A stretch of 64,000 bases of DNA from contig NZ_CP097484.1 of assembly GCF_023546765.1 (NCBI RefSeq), positions 2,698,001 to 2,762,000 of the forward strand, read 5' to 3'. The position numbers and the translations under genes were made by a program. The notes under the pieces are model-generated. The model was not told the DNA's origin. It ran no database searches and was given only the letters and a program-made list of their open reading frames with translations. The DNA comes from Methylobacterium tardum. Lineage in GTDB: Bacteria; Pseudomonadota; Alphaproteobacteria; Rhizobiales; Beijerinckiaceae. Shown here one piece after another: positions 17,299 to 27,393 of the stretch (position 1 is its first letter; the number at the start of each line of letters is the position of its first letter).

Positions 17299-17760
17299 CT
17301 ACGCCACGTAGATCGTCGGGACCGCCGTCGTATACTTCATCTCTTCCATGGCGATGGAGGAGGACAGGTTCGAGAACTCGAGCTTGGCGATCAGGCGCTG
17401 ATAGACCGCGTCGTAGGCCTCGATGTCGGGCACGACGATGCGCAGCAGGTAATCGATCTCGCCGGTCAGGCGCCACGCCTCGACGATCTCGGGGAAACCG
17501 GCGACGACCCGCCGGAAGGCGTCGGACCAGTCGGCGGCGTGGCGCGGCGCCTTCACGGCCACGAAGACCGTCGTCGGCACGTTGACCTTGCGGCGGTCGA
17601 CCAGCGCCACCCGGCGGCGGATGACGCCGGACGCTTCCAGCTTCTTCACCCGGCGCCAGCACGGGGCCGCGCTGACGCCGACCCGCTCGGCGAGTTCCGC
17701 CACCGGGAGCGTCGCGTCCTGCTGGAGGATGTCCAGGATCTTCCGGTCCACCGCATCCAT
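17299..17760 (-). CDS. Lrp/AsnC family transcriptional regulator
   Basis: 153 aa. There is an N-terminal winged helix (MDAVDRKILDILQQDATLPVAELAERVGVSAAPCWRRVKKLE) and a C-terminal RAM/ACT-like ligand domain (EAWRLTGEIDYLLRIVVPDIEAYDAVYQRLI). Lrp/AsnC proteins are octameric feast/famine regulators that sense amino acids. The gene lies between the convergent cysteine dioxygenase-like gene and dCTP deaminase; the thiol dioxygenase is a possible target, but no operator was identified. Confidence 0.92.
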   Translation of the reverse strand: MDAVDRKILDILQQDATLPVAELAERVGVSAAPCWRRVKKLEASGVIRRRVALVDRRKVNVPTTVFVAVKAPRHAADWSDAFRRVVAGFPEIVEAWRLTGEIDYLLRIVVPDIEAYDAVYQRLIAKLEFSNLSSSIAMEEMKYTTAVPTIYVA

Positions 17761-17796
17761 GCGATCGAGGCTCCCGTCGGTGGATCCGCGCCCCGC

Positions 17797-18921
17797 CTAC
17801 AGGACGAAATGCTTCGAGAGCTTGAGGCCCTGGGCCTGATAGTTCGAGCCGGCCCCCGCCCCGTAGAGCGTTTCCGGCAGGTCGAGCATGCGCTCGTAGA
17901 CGAGGCGGCCGACGATCTGGCCATCCTCCAGCAGGAACGGCACGTCGCGGGAGCGGACCTCAAGCACGGCGCGGGCACCCTCGCCGCCGGCCCCGGCATA
18001 GCCGAAGCCCGGATCGAAGAAGCCCGCGTAGTGAACCCGGAACTCGCCCACTAGGGGATCGAACGGCACCATCTCGGCGGCGTGGTCCGGCGGGACCTGC
18101 ACCGATTCTTTCGAGGCCAGGATGTAGAACTGGCCCGGATCGAGGATCAGGCTGCCCGAGCCGTCGGCGGCGAGCGGCTCCCAGAAATCCGCGGCCCGGT
18201 GGCGCCCGGGGGCGTCCACGTCGACGAGGCCGGTGTGGCGCTTGGCCCGGTACCCGACGAGCCCGTCGAATCCGGACAGGTCGACCGAGACCGCGACGCC
18301 GCCCTGGAAGGACGGGCTGCCCGCATCGACCAGCGCCGAGCGGGCGTGGAGCAGGCCGAGCTCGGCTTCCGTCAGGCGCGGCGCGCCGCGGCGGAAGCGG
18401 ATCTGCGACAGGCGCGAGCCGGTGCGGACCAGGACCGGGAAGGTGCGCGGCGAGATCTCCGCGTAGAGCGGGCCGGCGTAGCCGGGCTCGACCTGGTCGA
18501 AGGCCTCGCCCCGGTCGGTGATCACCCGGGTGAACACGTCGATGCGCCCGGTCGAGCTCTTCGGGTTCGCCGCGGCCGCGAGGTCGGCCGGAAGCGCGAG
18601 GCCCTCCTGCAATTCGGCGATGTAGACGCAGCCCGTCTCCAGGACCGCGCCGGGGCGGAGGTCGATCGCGTGGAGCGACAGCCGCTCGACGCAGGCCTGG
18701 ACCGTGCGCCCCGACCCCGGCAGGAAGCTCGTGCGGACGCGGTAGGCCTTGTCGCCGAGGCGCAGGTCGAGGCTGGCCGGCTGGATCTGATCGGCCGCGA
18801 AGGCGCGGGCGGTGCGGATGCCGCCCGCCGCAGCGAGTTCGGCGATCGCCTGGGCCGGCAGGATCCCGGCGCGGCCTTTCACGCCCGAATCGGCGGCTCC
18901 TCTGCGTGCGCCCGCGTTCAT
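17797..18921 (-). CDS. dcd: 2'-deoxycytidine 5'-triphosphate deaminase, long (two-domain) form
   Basis: 374 aa, about twice the length of classic Dcd, matching the long family in which two trimeric dUTPase-like folds are joined. Motifs include IQPASLDLRLGDKAYRVR in the N-terminal half, ANPKSSTGRIDVFTRVI, and in the second half VLVRTGSRLSQIRFRRG and HYAGFFDPGFGYAG. It deaminates dCTP to dUTP for thymidylate synthesis. The start (MNAGARRGAA) was chosen because the preceding codons are intergenic in character. It is separated by 36 bp from the Lrp gene downstream and is divergent from apaG. Confidence 0.87.
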   Translation of the reverse strand: MNAGARRGAADSGVKGRAGILPAQAIAELAAAGGIRTARAFAADQIQPASLDLRLGDKAYRVRTSFLPGSGRTVQACVERLSLHAIDLRPGAVLETGCVYIAELQEGLALPADLAAAANPKSSTGRIDVFTRVITDRGEAFDQVEPGYAGPLYAEISPRTFPVLVRTGSRLSQIRFRRGAPRLTEAELGLLHARSALVDAGSPSFQGGVAVSVDLSGFDGLVGYRAKRHTGLVDVDAPGRHRAADFWEPLAADGSGSLILDPGQFYILASKESVQVPPDHAAEMVPFDPLVGEFRVHYAGFFDPGFGYAGAGGEGARAVLEVRSRDVPFLLEDGQIVGRLVYERMLDLPETLYGAGAGSNYQAQGLKLSKHFVL

Positions 18922-19191
18922 CGCGCCTGACTCCTTCGCGCGCCCCGGCAGGTCCGCGTCCCTCGTCCGTTTTCCGCCGGGACTGGCTAATGCGGGCTTA
19001 ACCCGCGCCATCGCCCATCGTGCCGCACCCTGCGGCCCGTGCGCAGCGGGGGGCTGCTGGGCAGATCGGCGTCCCGCGAGGTAGTCCACCGCGATTGACG
19101 GGGATTCCGGCGCCAACTACCACCCCCGGGTGAAGCGCGTTCCGTTCGGCTTCAGCGAATCGAACCGTCCGAAGAAGGGCCTATTAGGGCG

Positions 19192-19584
19192 ATGTACAAG
19201 GCCGAGACTCGGGGAATCAGCGTGACGGTCCAGTCCCGCTTCGCCGAGGAGGAATCCTCGCCGAACGAGAGCCGGTATTTCTTCGCTTATACGGTCGAGA
19301 TCGTAAATAACGGCAGCGAACAGGTGCAGCTGCGCTCCCGCCACTGGCGCATCATCGATGGGCACGGTGCCTGCCAGGAGGTGCGCGGCACCGGAGTCGT
19401 CGGCAAGCAGCCGGTGCTGGAGCCGGGCGAGACCTTCTGCTACACGAGTGGCTGCCCGCTCAACACGCCCGACGGGTTGATGGCCGGCAGCTACACCATG
19501 GCGACGGTGGCCGGTGAGAGCTTCGAGGCGGAGATCCCCGCCTTCTCCCTCGACAGCCCGCACGTCCGCCGCAGCCTGCACTGA
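19192..19584 (+). CDS. apaG: ApaG
   Basis: 130 aa and a near-complete match to the ApaG/DUF525 fold. Family blocks are ITVQSRFAEEESSPNE-like beta-strands, RHWRIIDGHG, VRGTGVVGKQPVLEPGE and YTSGCPLNTPDGLMAGSY. ApaG proteins are small beta-sandwich proteins linked to cobalt/magnesium tolerance in enterobacteria, with unclear biochemistry. The start ATG has AGGGCG just upstream. argE follows after 34 bp. The 270-bp divergent region to dcd probably holds both promoters, but I could not fix -35/-10 boxes. Confidence 0.92.
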   Translation: MYKAETRGISVTVQSRFAEEESSPNESRYFFAYTVEIVNNGSEQVQLRSRHWRIIDGHGACQEVRGTGVVGKQPVLEPGETFCYTSGCPLNTPDGLMAGSYTMATVAGESFEAEIPAFSLDSPHVRRSLH

Positions 19585-19618
19585 GGCCCCGGCCCGGGGC
19601 CCCGCTCCGGAGGAATCC

Positions 19619-20788
19619 ATGCCTGCGACCGGCGAGCGGCTGAGCACGCTCGACATGCTGGCCCGCCTCGTGTCCTTCGACACGGAGAGCGACAAGTCCA
19701 ATTTGGCGCTGATCGAGTCCGTCTGCGGCTACCTGGATGGCTGGGGCGTGCCGTACCTGCGCCTGCCGAACGCCGCAGGCGACAAGGCGGCCGTTCTCGC
19801 GACCATCGGCCCGATGGTCGATGGCGGTGTCGTCCTGTCCGGTCATACCGACGTGGTGCCGGTTGCGGGGCAGGCCTGGACCGGCGACCCGTTCGCCCTG
19901 CGCGTCGCCGACGGCCGGGCCTACGGGCGGGGCGCCGTCGACATGAAGGGCTTCGACGCCCTAGCGCTCGCGCTGGTGCCCGAGATGCTGGCCACCGACC
20001 TGAAGCGGCCGATCCACATCCTGCTCTCCTACGACGAGGAGACGACCTGCTTGGGCTCCATGGACGGGATCGCCCGCTTCGGGGCCGACCTGCCGCGGCC
20101 GGGCGCCGTGATCGTCGGCGAGCCCACCGGCATGGAGGTGGCGGACGCGCACAAGAGCATCGTCACCTGCCTCACCACCGTCCACGGGCACGAGGCCCAT
20201 TCGGCGCGGCCCGCCCTCGGGGCGAACGCCGTCACGGCGGCCTGCGAGCTCGTCGCCGGCCTGAACCGGATCGCCGATCTGATGATCGAGCGTGGCGACC
20301 CATCGGGGCGGTTCGACCCGGCCTCGACCACGGTCCATGTCGGGACGATCCACGGCGGCACCGCTCGGAACATCCTGGCCAAGGAATGCCGCTTCCACTG
20401 GGAGTATCGCGGGCTGCCGGACCTCGACCCGGCCGAGATCCCGCGGCTCTTCGCGGCGGAGGTCGAGCGGGTGACGCGCGAGCGCCTCAACCGATACGGC
20501 GCGTTCGGGCGGATCGAGACCCTTGAGGAGGTCGACATTCCTGGCCTCGCCCCCGAGCCGGGGTCCGAGGCCGAGCGGCTCTGCCTGCGGCTGGCCGGGC
20601 GCAACCGCACCATCGCGGTTCCCTACGCGACTGAAGCCGGGCAGTTCCAGGCCGCAGGGATCCCGACCGTGGTCTGCGGACCGGGCGACATCGCGCAGGC
20701 GCACCAGCCCGACGAGTTCATCACCCTCGACGCCCTCGGCCGGGGCGAGCGGTTCCTGCGCAACCTGATCGAGGCCTATGCGTCATGA
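19619..20788 (+). CDS. argE: Acetylornithine deacetylase
   Basis: 389 aa, M20 metallopeptidase family. Metal ligands are recognisable: LSGHTDVVP (His), [10 protein letters not shown] (Asp), [11 protein letters not shown] (Glu-Glu) and AQAHQPDEF (late His). [15 protein letters not shown] and [14 protein letters not shown] segments mark the ArgE branch. It removes acetyl from N-acetylornithine in arginine biosynthesis. The ATG follows GGAGGAATCC, a good ribosome-binding site; earlier in-frame codons overlap apaG. It is coupled by ATGA to the acetyltransferase downstream. Confidence 0.9.
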   Translation: MPATGERLSTLDMLARLVSFDTESDKSNLALIESVCGYLDGWGVPYLRLPNAAGDKAAVLATIGPMVDGGVVLSGHTDVVPVAGQAWTGDPFALRVADGRAYGRGAVDMKGFDALALALVPEMLATDLKRPIHILLSYDEETTCLGSMDGIARFGADLPRPGAVIVGEPTGMEVADAHKSIVTCLTTVHGHEAHSARPALGANAVTAACELVAGLNRIADLMIERGDPSGRFDPASTTVHVGTIHGGTARNILAKECRFHWEYRGLPDLDPAEIPRLFAAEVERVTRERLNRYGAFGRIETLEEVDIPGLAPEPGSEAERLCLRLAGRNRTIAVPYATEAGQFQAAGIPTVVCGPGDIAQAHQPDEFITLDALGRGERFLRNLIEAYAS

Positions 20789-21354
20789 ACGCGGTGACCG
20801 GAATCACCATCAAGCTGCGGCCGCTTGAGCGGGAGGACCTGCGCTTCGTCCACCAGCTCAACAACAACGACAGCATCATGCGCTACTGGTTCGAGGAGGC
20901 CTACGAGTCCTTTGCCGAACTGCAGCAGCTCTACGAGCGCAACATCCACAACCAGACCGAGCGCCGCTTCATCGTGGCCGATCCCGGCGGCGAGCCGGCC
21001 GGGCTGATCGAGCTCGTCGAGATCAACCACCTTCACCGGCGCTGCGAGTTCCAGATCGCGATCCACCCGAGCTTCCAGGGGCGCGGCTACGCCTGGCAGG
21101 CGACCCGGATCGCCATGGACTACGCGTTCAGTGTGCTCAACATCCACAAGCTCTACCTGCACGTCGACCGGGACAATGCCCGGGCGGTGCGGATCTACGA
21201 GCGCTGCGGCTTCCGGCCCGAAGGTGTGTTGAAGGACGAATTCTTCGTCAACGGGCGCTATCGCGACGCCGTGCGGATGTGCCTGTTCCAGCCGGATTAC
21301 CTGAAGGCCCGCGGCGGCGGCGGCGACATCGCCGAACCCGTGCTGAAGGTGTGA
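20785..21354 (+). CDS. speG: SpeG-like GNAT acetyltransferase (probable spermidine/diamine N-acetyltransferase)
   Basis: 189 aa, GNAT fold. [19 protein letters not shown] at the N-terminus, [24 protein letters not shown] (acetyl-CoA loop) and [29 protein letters not shown] agree closely with spermidine N1-acetyltransferases. [21 protein letters not shown] is the usual SpeG C-terminus. It acetylates polyamines to lower their free level. Its start overlaps the argE stop, linking ornithine supply with polyamine turnover. Confidence 0.85.
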   Translation: MNAVTGITIKLRPLEREDLRFVHQLNNNDSIMRYWFEEAYESFAELQQLYERNIHNQTERRFIVADPGGEPAGLIELVEINHLHRRCEFQIAIHPSFQGRGYAWQATRIAMDYAFSVLNIHKLYLHVDRDNARAVRIYERCGFRPEGVLKDEFFVNGRYRDAVRMCLFQPDYLKARGGGGDIAEPVLKV

Positions 21355-21384
21355 CGACGGTTGAATTGCCGGATCCTACGGGAT

Positions 21385-21475
21385 CATCCCGGGGCTGCCC
21401 AGCGGCGCCCTGGAACGACGCCGGCCACGGCGTGCCGCCCGGATCCGGGTTCTTGGATCGGATCCGCGCGACGAG
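21385..21475. repeat. Degenerate family A palindromic repeat (copy 3)
   Basis: Between the convergent speG and ABC transporter genes. TCATCCCGGGGCTGCCCAGC followed by GCGCCCTGGAA resembles the inverted outer arm of the family A element, and CCCGGATCCGGGTTCTTGGATC lies on the other side. The central part has decayed. It may now act as a bidirectional terminator. Confidence 0.4.
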
Positions 21476-21480
21476 GCGGC

Positions 21481-22518
21481 TCAGGCCGGGACCGGCTCCG
21501 CGGCGCGGACCGGGGTCGGGCCGGCGCGGTAGGCGGCCGACGCCTCCTCGGTCCGCCAGCACGCGACCTGATGGCCGGGGGCGATCTCGCCCACCGGCGG
21601 CATCTCCCGGCGGCAGCGCTCTTCGGCAAGGAAGCAGCGCGGCGCGAAGGGGCAGCCCGGCGGGCGATTGGCGAGATCGGGCGGGCTCCCCGGGATCGTC
21701 TGCAGGCGGGAGCCTTTGGCCAGCGCCCCCTCGGCCCGGCTGCGCAGCAGGCCGATCGTGTAGGGGTGGTGCGGGTTCAGGACCACCTGATGGGCGGTCC
21801 CGGTCTCGACGATCTTGCCGGCGTACATCACGGCGATCCGGTCGGCGACCTCCACGGCCGCGCCGAGATCGTGCGTGACGATCACGATCGACAGGCCGAG
21901 GTCGCGCTGCAACTCGCGCAGGAGCAGCAGCACCTGGATCTGCACGGTGGCGTCGAGCGCCGTGGTCGGCTCGTCGGCGAGCAGCACCTGCGGCCGGCAG
22001 GCGAGCGCCAGGGCGATCATGGCGCGCTGGCGCATACCGCCCGACATCTCGTGCGGGTAATTGTCGAGACGCCGCTCCGGGCTGGGGATCCGCACCCGCT
22101 CGAATAGAGCGAGCGCCCGCTTGCGGGCCTCGTCCTTCGAGATCTTTTCATGGCGGAGGATCGCCTCGGTGATCTGCCGTCCGACCGTGTAGACCGGGTC
22201 GAAGGCGAGCAACGGCTCCTGGAATATCATCGAGACCGCGCCGCCGCGGAAGTCGGCGAGCTGGCGCTTGGTCAGCGCCTGCACGTCCCTCCCGGCGGCC
22301 AGGATCTGGCCTTCGATGCGGCTGCGCCCGTCCGGGAACAGGCGGAGGATCGAGCGGAGCGTCACGCTCTTGCCCGAGCCGGACTCGCCGATGAGCGCCA
22401 GGGCCTGCCCGCGTTCGACGGTCAGATCGACGCCGTCGGCGACCTGTACCTTGCCAAAGGCGACCCGGAGATTCCTGAGGGCGACAGCGGGTTCTGAAGG
22501 AGACATCGGGTTGCTCAT
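21481..22518 (-). CDS. Peptide/nickel-type ABC transporter ATP-binding protein (DppD-like)
   Basis: 345 aa. Walker A GESGSGKSVTLRS, the signature MSGGMRQRAMIALALAC, Walker B VLLADEPTTALD and the H-loop IVIVTHDLGAAVEVADRI are intact. The C-terminal oligopeptide-transporter extension carries the PGCPFAPRC cysteine block. It is the last gene of an eight-gene minus-strand array. Its ATG overlaps the stop of the preceding ATPase. It would energise import together with the two permeases and the binding protein encoded upstream; the context suggests a ureide-like nitrogen compound, not necessarily a peptide. Confidence 0.9.
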   Translation of the reverse strand: MSNPMSPSEPAVALRNLRVAFGKVQVADGVDLTVERGQALALIGESGSGKSVTLRSILRLFPDGRSRIEGQILAAGRDVQALTKRQLADFRGGAVSMIFQEPLLAFDPVYTVGRQITEAILRHEKISKDEARKRALALFERVRIPSPERRLDNYPHEMSGGMRQRAMIALALACRPQVLLADEPTTALDATVQIQVLLLLRELQRDLGLSIVIVTHDLGAAVEVADRIAVMYAGKIVETGTAHQVVLNPHHPYTIGLLRSRAEGALAKGSRLQTIPGSPPDLANRPPGCPFAPRCFLAEERCRREMPPVGEIAPGHQVACWRTEEASAAYRAGPTPVRAAEPVPA

Positions 22519-23570
22519 GCCGCGAGCGCCTGGGTCGGTGCCGCGGAATGGCCGGAGCCGGGTTGCCGGGCGAGGCAGGCGACGCGATGCAGCGGCTGGA
22601 TCGCGTCGAGCGGCGGCTCCTTCTGGCTGCAGATCCCCTCCGCGAGGGCGCAGCGCGGATGAAAGCGGCACCCCGTGGGCGGGTCGATCGGGTTCGGCGG
22701 GTCGCCCTGCAGCAGCGCGGCCTGGGTGCGGTTGTCGGGATCGAGCGACGGCATCGAGGCGAGCAGCGCCCCGGTATAGGGATGGGCCGGCGCGTCGAGC
22801 ACCGTGTCGGACGGGCCGATCTCGGAGACCCGACCGAGATACATCACCATCACCCGGTCCGAGATGAAGCGCACGACGTTCAGGTCGTGGCTGATGAAGA
22901 TGTAGGTCAGACCGAACTCGGCCTTGAGGTCGAGGAGCAGGTTGAGCACCTGCGCCTCCACGGACTTGTCCAGCGCCGACACGGCCTCGTCGAGCAGCAC
23001 CAGCCGCGGCTCCAGGGCGAGAGACCGGGCGATGTTCACCCGCTGGCGCTGGCCGCCGGAGATCTCGTGCGGGTAGCGGCCGGCGAAGCGTTTCGGCTCC
23101 AGGCCGACCCGGGCGAGAAGCGCGCGGGCGCGCTCCACGGCTTCCCGGCTGGAGACGCCGTTGACCTTCGGGCCGAAGGCGATCGACTGCTCGACGGTCA
23201 TGCGCGGATTGAGCGACGCGTAGCTGTCCTGGAAGACCATCTGGACCTCGCGGCGGTAGGCCCGCCAGGGCATGGCGCGCTCGCCGATTGCCTGGCCGTC
23301 GTACAGCATCTGGCCGGAATCGCGCTCGATCAGGCCCATGAGCAGCTTGGCGGTGGTGGACTTGCCGCAGCCGGACTCGCCGACGATGCCGAGCGTCTCA
23401 CCCTTCAGGACGTCGAAATCGACGCCGTCGACGGCGCGCACGACCTGTTTCTTGCCGCCGGCCTTGCGGACCGGGAAGTGCTTGATCAGCCCTGAGACCG
23501 ACAGGAGCGGCTGGGCGGGCCCGCCGCGGTCGCGGGCGAACGGATCGGAGGCGTCCGGGATGACGCTCAC
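22515..23570 (-). CDS. Peptide/nickel-type ABC transporter ATP-binding protein (DppF-like)
   Basis: 351 aa, starting at a GTG that overlaps the permease stop (GTGA). Walker [18 protein letters not shown], signature [17 protein letters not shown], Walker [16 protein letters not shown] and H-loop [15 protein letters not shown] are present. The C-terminal [11 protein letters not shown] extension is typical of the OppF/DppF branch. It forms a heterodimer with the neighbouring DppD-like ATPase. Confidence 0.9.
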   Translation of the reverse strand: MSVIPDASDPFARDRGGPAQPLLSVSGLIKHFPVRKAGGKKQVVRAVDGVDFDVLKGETLGIVGESGCGKSTTAKLLMGLIERDSGQMLYDGQAIGERAMPWRAYRREVQMVFQDSYASLNPRMTVEQSIAFGPKVNGVSSREAVERARALLARVGLEPKRFAGRYPHEISGGQRQRVNIARSLALEPRLVLLDEAVSALDKSVEAQVLNLLLDLKAEFGLTYIFISHDLNVVRFISDRVMVMYLGRVSEIGPSDTVLDAPAHPYTGALLASMPSLDPDNRTQAALLQGDPPNPIDPPTGCRFHPRCALAEGICSQKEPPLDAIQPLHRVACLARQPGSGHSAAPTQALAA

Positions 23571-24505
23571 TGGCGAATCTCCATGGCGGCGCGCAGGCCG
23601 TCCGAGAACAGGTTGAAGGCGATCGAGACGACGAAGATGCAGACGCCCGGAAGGGCGGCCACGACCGGATTGACGTAGATCGCGGTGCGCAGGGTGTTGA
23701 GCATCAGGCCCCATTCGGGCTCGGGCGGGCGGACGCCGAGGCCGAGGAACGAGAGGCCCGAGGCCAGGATCATCGAGACCGAGATCAGGCTGGTCGCGTA
23801 GACGAAGATCGGGCCGACGACGTTGCCGAGCACCTGCACGCGCATGATCGTCAGCGCCGAGGCCCCCGACAGCTTGGCGGCGTCGATGTAGTCGCGGCGG
23901 CGGATGCCCGTGGTGACGCTCTCGGCGACCCGGGCGATCTGGGGCACGAACACGCAGGTCAGCGAGACGATCGAGTTGAAGATGCCGGCGCCGAGCGCCC
24001 CCGACAGCGCGATCGCCAGCAGCACCGACGGGAAGGCGAAGAACACGTCGATGGTGCGCATCAGGATCGTGTTGGTCCAGCCGCCGACATAGCCGGCCAG
24101 GATGCCGATGGCCGAGCCGATCACGAAGGCGATCAGCACCGGGGTCACGCCGATGAACAGCGACAGCCGCGAGCCCAGCATCAGCCGGCTGATCATGTCG
24201 CGCCCGAGCTCGTCGGAACCGAGCCAGTAGGTGGCGTCGCCGACATGCTTCAGCCGGCGCAGCATGGAGCCCTTGTAGGGATCCATCGGGGTGATCCAGG
24301 GCGACAGGATCGCGATGAGCACGACGGCGAGGATCACGGCGCCGGCGCCCATGGCGACGGGGTCGCGCACCAGCCGGTGGCCGACATGGCCCCAGAAGCC
24401 GCGGGAGGGGGCGAAGGCGGCTTCGGGACCGTGGGTCACGTCCTCGGCGGCGAGCACGCCGCCGTCGAGGGCCACAGAGGCCGCAGTGACGGGAGCAGTC
24501 ATCAT
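23567..24505 (-). CDS. ABC transporter permease (DppC-like)
   Basis: 312 aa with about six membrane helices. It has the OppC/DppC N-terminal segment ([22 protein letters not shown]) and HWLGTDxxGRD-like [21 protein letters not shown]. The EAA-type loop that contacts the ATPases is seen around [17 protein letters not shown]. Together with the DppB-like partner 11 bp upstream it forms the transmembrane channel. Confidence 0.9.
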   Translation of the reverse strand: MMTAPVTAASVALDGGVLAAEDVTHGPEAAFAPSRGFWGHVGHRLVRDPVAMGAGAVILAVVLIAILSPWITPMDPYKGSMLRRLKHVGDATYWLGSDELGRDMISRLMLGSRLSLFIGVTPVLIAFVIGSAIGILAGYVGGWTNTILMRTIDVFFAFPSVLLAIALSGALGAGIFNSIVSLTCVFVPQIARVAESVTTGIRRRDYIDAAKLSGASALTIMRVQVLGNVVGPIFVYATSLISVSMILASGLSFLGLGVRPPEPEWGLMLNTLRTAIYVNPVVAALPGVCIFVVSIAFNLFSDGLRAAMEIRQ

Positions 24506-24516
24506 CGGGCTCCGGC

Positions 24517-25470
24517 TCAGGCGCGCTCGATGCGCGGGTCGAGGGCGGTCTGCATCACGTCCACCAGGAGGTTGAGGACCACGAAGAACATCGCCAGCAC
24601 GAGGATCGAGCCCTGGAGCAGGGGCAGGTCGCGCTGGAAGATCGCGGCGTTGAGGAGGAAGCCGGTGCCCGGCCAGGCGAACACGGTCTCGACCAGGATC
24701 GAGCCGCCGAGCAGGTAGCCGAGCTGCAGGCCCATGATGGCGAGCGCCGTCGGGGCGGCGTTGCGCACGACGTGCCGGAACACGCCGCGCTCATCCATGC
24801 CCTTGGCGCGGAGGGCCTCGGCGAAGTCCTGGGACAGGATGTCGGCGACGAGCGCCCGGACCGTGCGGGCGATGATGCCCATCGGGATCACCGACATCGT
24901 GACCGCGGGCAGGATCAGGTAGCGCAGATGATCGAAATCGGGCCGCCAATTGCCCGAGCCGTCGGGCCCGGCGCCGGTCGGCGGCAACCAGCCGAGAGTG
25001 GCCGAGAACACGATCACCAGCACCATGCCGAGCCAATAGTGCGGCACGCTCACGCCGAAGACCGAGAGGGCCGAGGCCGCCCGGTCTGCCAGCGAGTTCC
25101 GGTGATAGCCCGCCACGAAGCCGAACAGCGTGCCGAAGGTGAAGCCGATCACGGTCGCCACCGAGGCGAGGATCAGCGAGTTCACCACGGCGCGGCTGAC
25201 CTCGCCCAGCACCGGCCGTCCGGTGGCGATCGAGACGCCGAGATCGCCATGCAGCACGTGCCACAGCCAGATCAGATACTGGACCGGCAGCGGCTTATCG
25301 AAGCCGTAGGCGGCCCGCATCTCGTCAATGGTGGCCTGGGTTGCGTCGGCCGGCAGCACCGCGCTCAGGGGATCGCCCGGCGCGAGGTGAACGAGGAGGA
25401 AGCAGACGACGCTGACCCCGAACGCCACGGGGGTCACGTAGACCAGTCGTTTGAGGATGTAGAGGAGCAT
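24517..25470 (-). CDS. ABC transporter permease (DppB-like)
   Basis: 317 aa. The N-terminus MLLYILKRLVYVTPVAFGVSVVCFLLVHLAPGDP is diagnostic of OppB/DppB permeases. Six membrane helices and the EAA loop (DFAEALRAKGMDERGVFRHVVRNA) follow. It is separated from the binding-protein gene by about 190 bp that contain a family B repeat, a place where transcript levels within the operon may be modulated. Confidence 0.9.
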   Translation of the reverse strand: MLLYILKRLVYVTPVAFGVSVVCFLLVHLAPGDPLSAVLPADATQATIDEMRAAYGFDKPLPVQYLIWLWHVLHGDLGVSIATGRPVLGEVSRAVVNSLILASVATVIGFTFGTLFGFVAGYHRNSLADRAASALSVFGVSVPHYWLGMVLVIVFSATLGWLPPTGAGPDGSGNWRPDFDHLRYLILPAVTMSVIPMGIIARTVRALVADILSQDFAEALRAKGMDERGVFRHVVRNAAPTALAIMGLQLGYLLGGSILVETVFAWPGTGFLLNAAIFQRDLPLLQGSILVLAMFFVVLNLLVDVMQTALDPRIERA

Positions 25471-25502
25471 TCAAGGACCTGTTGTCGACACAGCCGAGGC
25501 TA

Positions 25503-25656
25503 TTCCCCTCCCCCTTGTGGGGAGGGGTCAGGGGTGGGGGTGGTGCAGAAGGAACCCGATCGCGCGATCCTGCATCACCTCCACCTTCGGCTCCTCCCCG
25601 CAAGCTTGAGCGAACCCGGGCAGGCCCGGGATCGCCAGGGAGGAGAGATCTCTGGT
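25503..25656. repeat. Intergenic C/G-rich repeat, family B (copy inside the ABC operon)
   Basis: CCCCTCCCCcttgtGGGGAGGGG forms a strong hairpin. It is followed by TCAGGGGTGGGGGTGGTGCA, also found (with one change) at 10.3 kb, then CATCACCTCCACCTTCGGCT and CTCCTCCCCGCAAGC. It lies between the substrate-binding protein and permease genes, so it can shape differential expression of binding protein over membrane parts. Confidence 0.65.
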
Positions 25657-25660
25657 CCGA

Positions 25661-27283
25661 CTACCGCCCCGCCGTCGCGATGGTGATCTTCGAGAAATCC
25701 TGGAACCAGTTCTGCGCCTGAACGAAGCCCTTCACCTTGGGGCTCATTGCCCGCGGATTTACGTCGTGCGTGATCATGATGAACAGTGCATCGTCGACGT
25801 ACTTCTCGTGGATCTTCTCCAGAACCTTCGTCTGCTCGGCCTTGTCGAAGGTGTTGCGGACCTGGTCGAACAGCTTGTCCATCGCCGGATCGCAGTAATA
25901 GCCCCAGTTCGTGCCGTTCGGCGGGGCGAAGTTGCACTGCAGGTGGCGGATAAAGCCGGTGAACGGATCCTGGATGAAGTACGAGTAGTTGATCGCCGAG
26001 ACGCCGCGCGAGATGTCGGCTTTGGCACCGGCCCGCCAGATGTTGATCAGCGTGTTCCACTCGACCACCTCGTAATCGACCTGGATGCCCACGTCGGCGA
26101 GGTTCTGCTGGACGAACTCGTTCATCGGCAGCGGCTGCATCTGGCCCGAGCCCGAGGCCGAGATCGCGACCTTCAGCTTCAGCGGCTTGGCGGGGCTGTA
26201 GCCGGCTTCGGCGAGCAGCTTCTTGGCCGCCTCGGGATCGTACTTCACGTCGAAGGTCGGGTGGCCGAACCACTGGTGGCCGGGCGGCATGAAGCCCTTG
26301 GCGGGGATGGCGAGGCCGCCGAGCAGCTCCTTCAGCCCGTCGCGGTCGATGGCAAGGTTCGCGGCCTTGCGCACGCGGACGTCGTTCCAGGGCGAGCCCT
26401 CGACCCGCGACAGGTGCCACGTCCAGTTATGCGGATAGGCGTTGGTGACGATGGTGAAGCCGGCGCTCTTGAGGGAGGCCACGGAATCGGGTGCCGGCGC
26501 CTCGATCCAGTCCACCTGGCCGGAGCGCAGGGCCGCGGTCCGGGCATTGGCCTCGGGCAGCGGGATCAGCACGAGCTTGTCGAGCTTCGGGACGCGGTTC
26601 GTGTCCCAGTAGTCCTTGAACGGCACCATCTCGGCGCGCTCGCGCGGGGCGAACAGGGTCAGCTTCCACGGGCCGGTGCCCGAGGGCTGCTTGGCGAAGG
26701 CGTCCCAGGACTTGCCGAGCTTCTCCCACTGGGCCGGAGACGACATCATGATCCAGGCGATCTGGTAGGGCAGCGTCGCGTCGGGGGCCTTGGTGGTGAT
26801 CTCGACGGTCAGCGGGTCGACGGCGCGATAGCTGGCCACGGCCGGGATTCGGGTCTTGCCCTGCGCGGACTGGCGCGGGTCGTATTGCGGCGCGTCGGCC
26901 TTCAGGAGCTTGTCGAGGTTCCAGACCACCGCGTCGGCGGTGAAGTCGGAGCCGTCGTGGAATTTGACGCCCGGCCGCAGCTTGAACGTCCACTTGGTCT
27001 TGTCGGCGGCGTCGACGCCCCAGCTGCTGGCGAGGCCGGGGACGAGGTCGGAGGCGCGTTCGGCGCTCGACAGGTCCCAGTTAATCAGGCCGTCATAGAC
27101 CGTGTAACCGAGGAACCGCATGCCCTCGCCGCCATTGTCGGTCTGGCCGGTGGTCAGCGGGATGTCGGAGGCGGTCATGCCGATCCGCAGCGTTCCCTGC
27201 GCGAGGGCGGCGGTGCTCGCGGAGAGCGCCAGGACACCGGCCAGCGCCGCACGGGCGCCGAGATTTCTCAAACGGGACAGCAT
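25661..27283 (-). CDS. ABC transporter periplasmic substrate-binding protein, family 5 (DppA/OppA-like)
   Basis: 540 aa. A Sec signal peptide (hydrophobic ALAGVLALSASTAALA, cleavage likely before QGTLRIG) precedes the SBP_bac_5 fold. Family blocks include TKWTFKLRPGVKFHDGSDFTADAVVWNLDKL, VEITTKAPDATLPYQIAW and FIMITHDVNPRAMSPKVKGF. It captures the ligand in the periplasm for the DppBCDF-type transporter encoded after it. Immediately upstream are genes for a carboxybiuret-hydrolase-like amidase, so the ligand is plausibly a ureido or amide nitrogen compound. The ATG was chosen to give a proper signal peptide; reading further upstream runs into atzH. Confidence 0.9.
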   Translation of the reverse strand: MLSRLRNLGARAALAGVLALSASTAALAQGTLRIGMTASDIPLTTGQTDNGGEGMRFLGYTVYDGLINWDLSSAERASDLVPGLASSWGVDAADKTKWTFKLRPGVKFHDGSDFTADAVVWNLDKLLKADAPQYDPRQSAQGKTRIPAVASYRAVDPLTVEITTKAPDATLPYQIAWIMMSSPAQWEKLGKSWDAFAKQPSGTGPWKLTLFAPRERAEMVPFKDYWDTNRVPKLDKLVLIPLPEANARTAALRSGQVDWIEAPAPDSVASLKSAGFTIVTNAYPHNWTWHLSRVEGSPWNDVRVRKAANLAIDRDGLKELLGGLAIPAKGFMPPGHQWFGHPTFDVKYDPEAAKKLLAEAGYSPAKPLKLKVAISASGSGQMQPLPMNEFVQQNLADVGIQVDYEVVEWNTLINIWRAGAKADISRGVSAINYSYFIQDPFTGFIRHLQCNFAPPNGTNWGYYCDPAMDKLFDQVRNTFDKAEQTKVLEKIHEKYVDDALFIMITHDVNPRAMSPKVKGFVQAQNWFQDFSKITIATAGR

Positions 27284-27393
27284 CTTGGGTCGGGTACTCG
27301 CGTTGGTCCGGACCTGACGGGCCCGGGATACGCTCGACCGTATGCAAGCCCGCGGCCAGTCAGTCCGCACCGCGTGACGCGGCTGTCCGGCGC

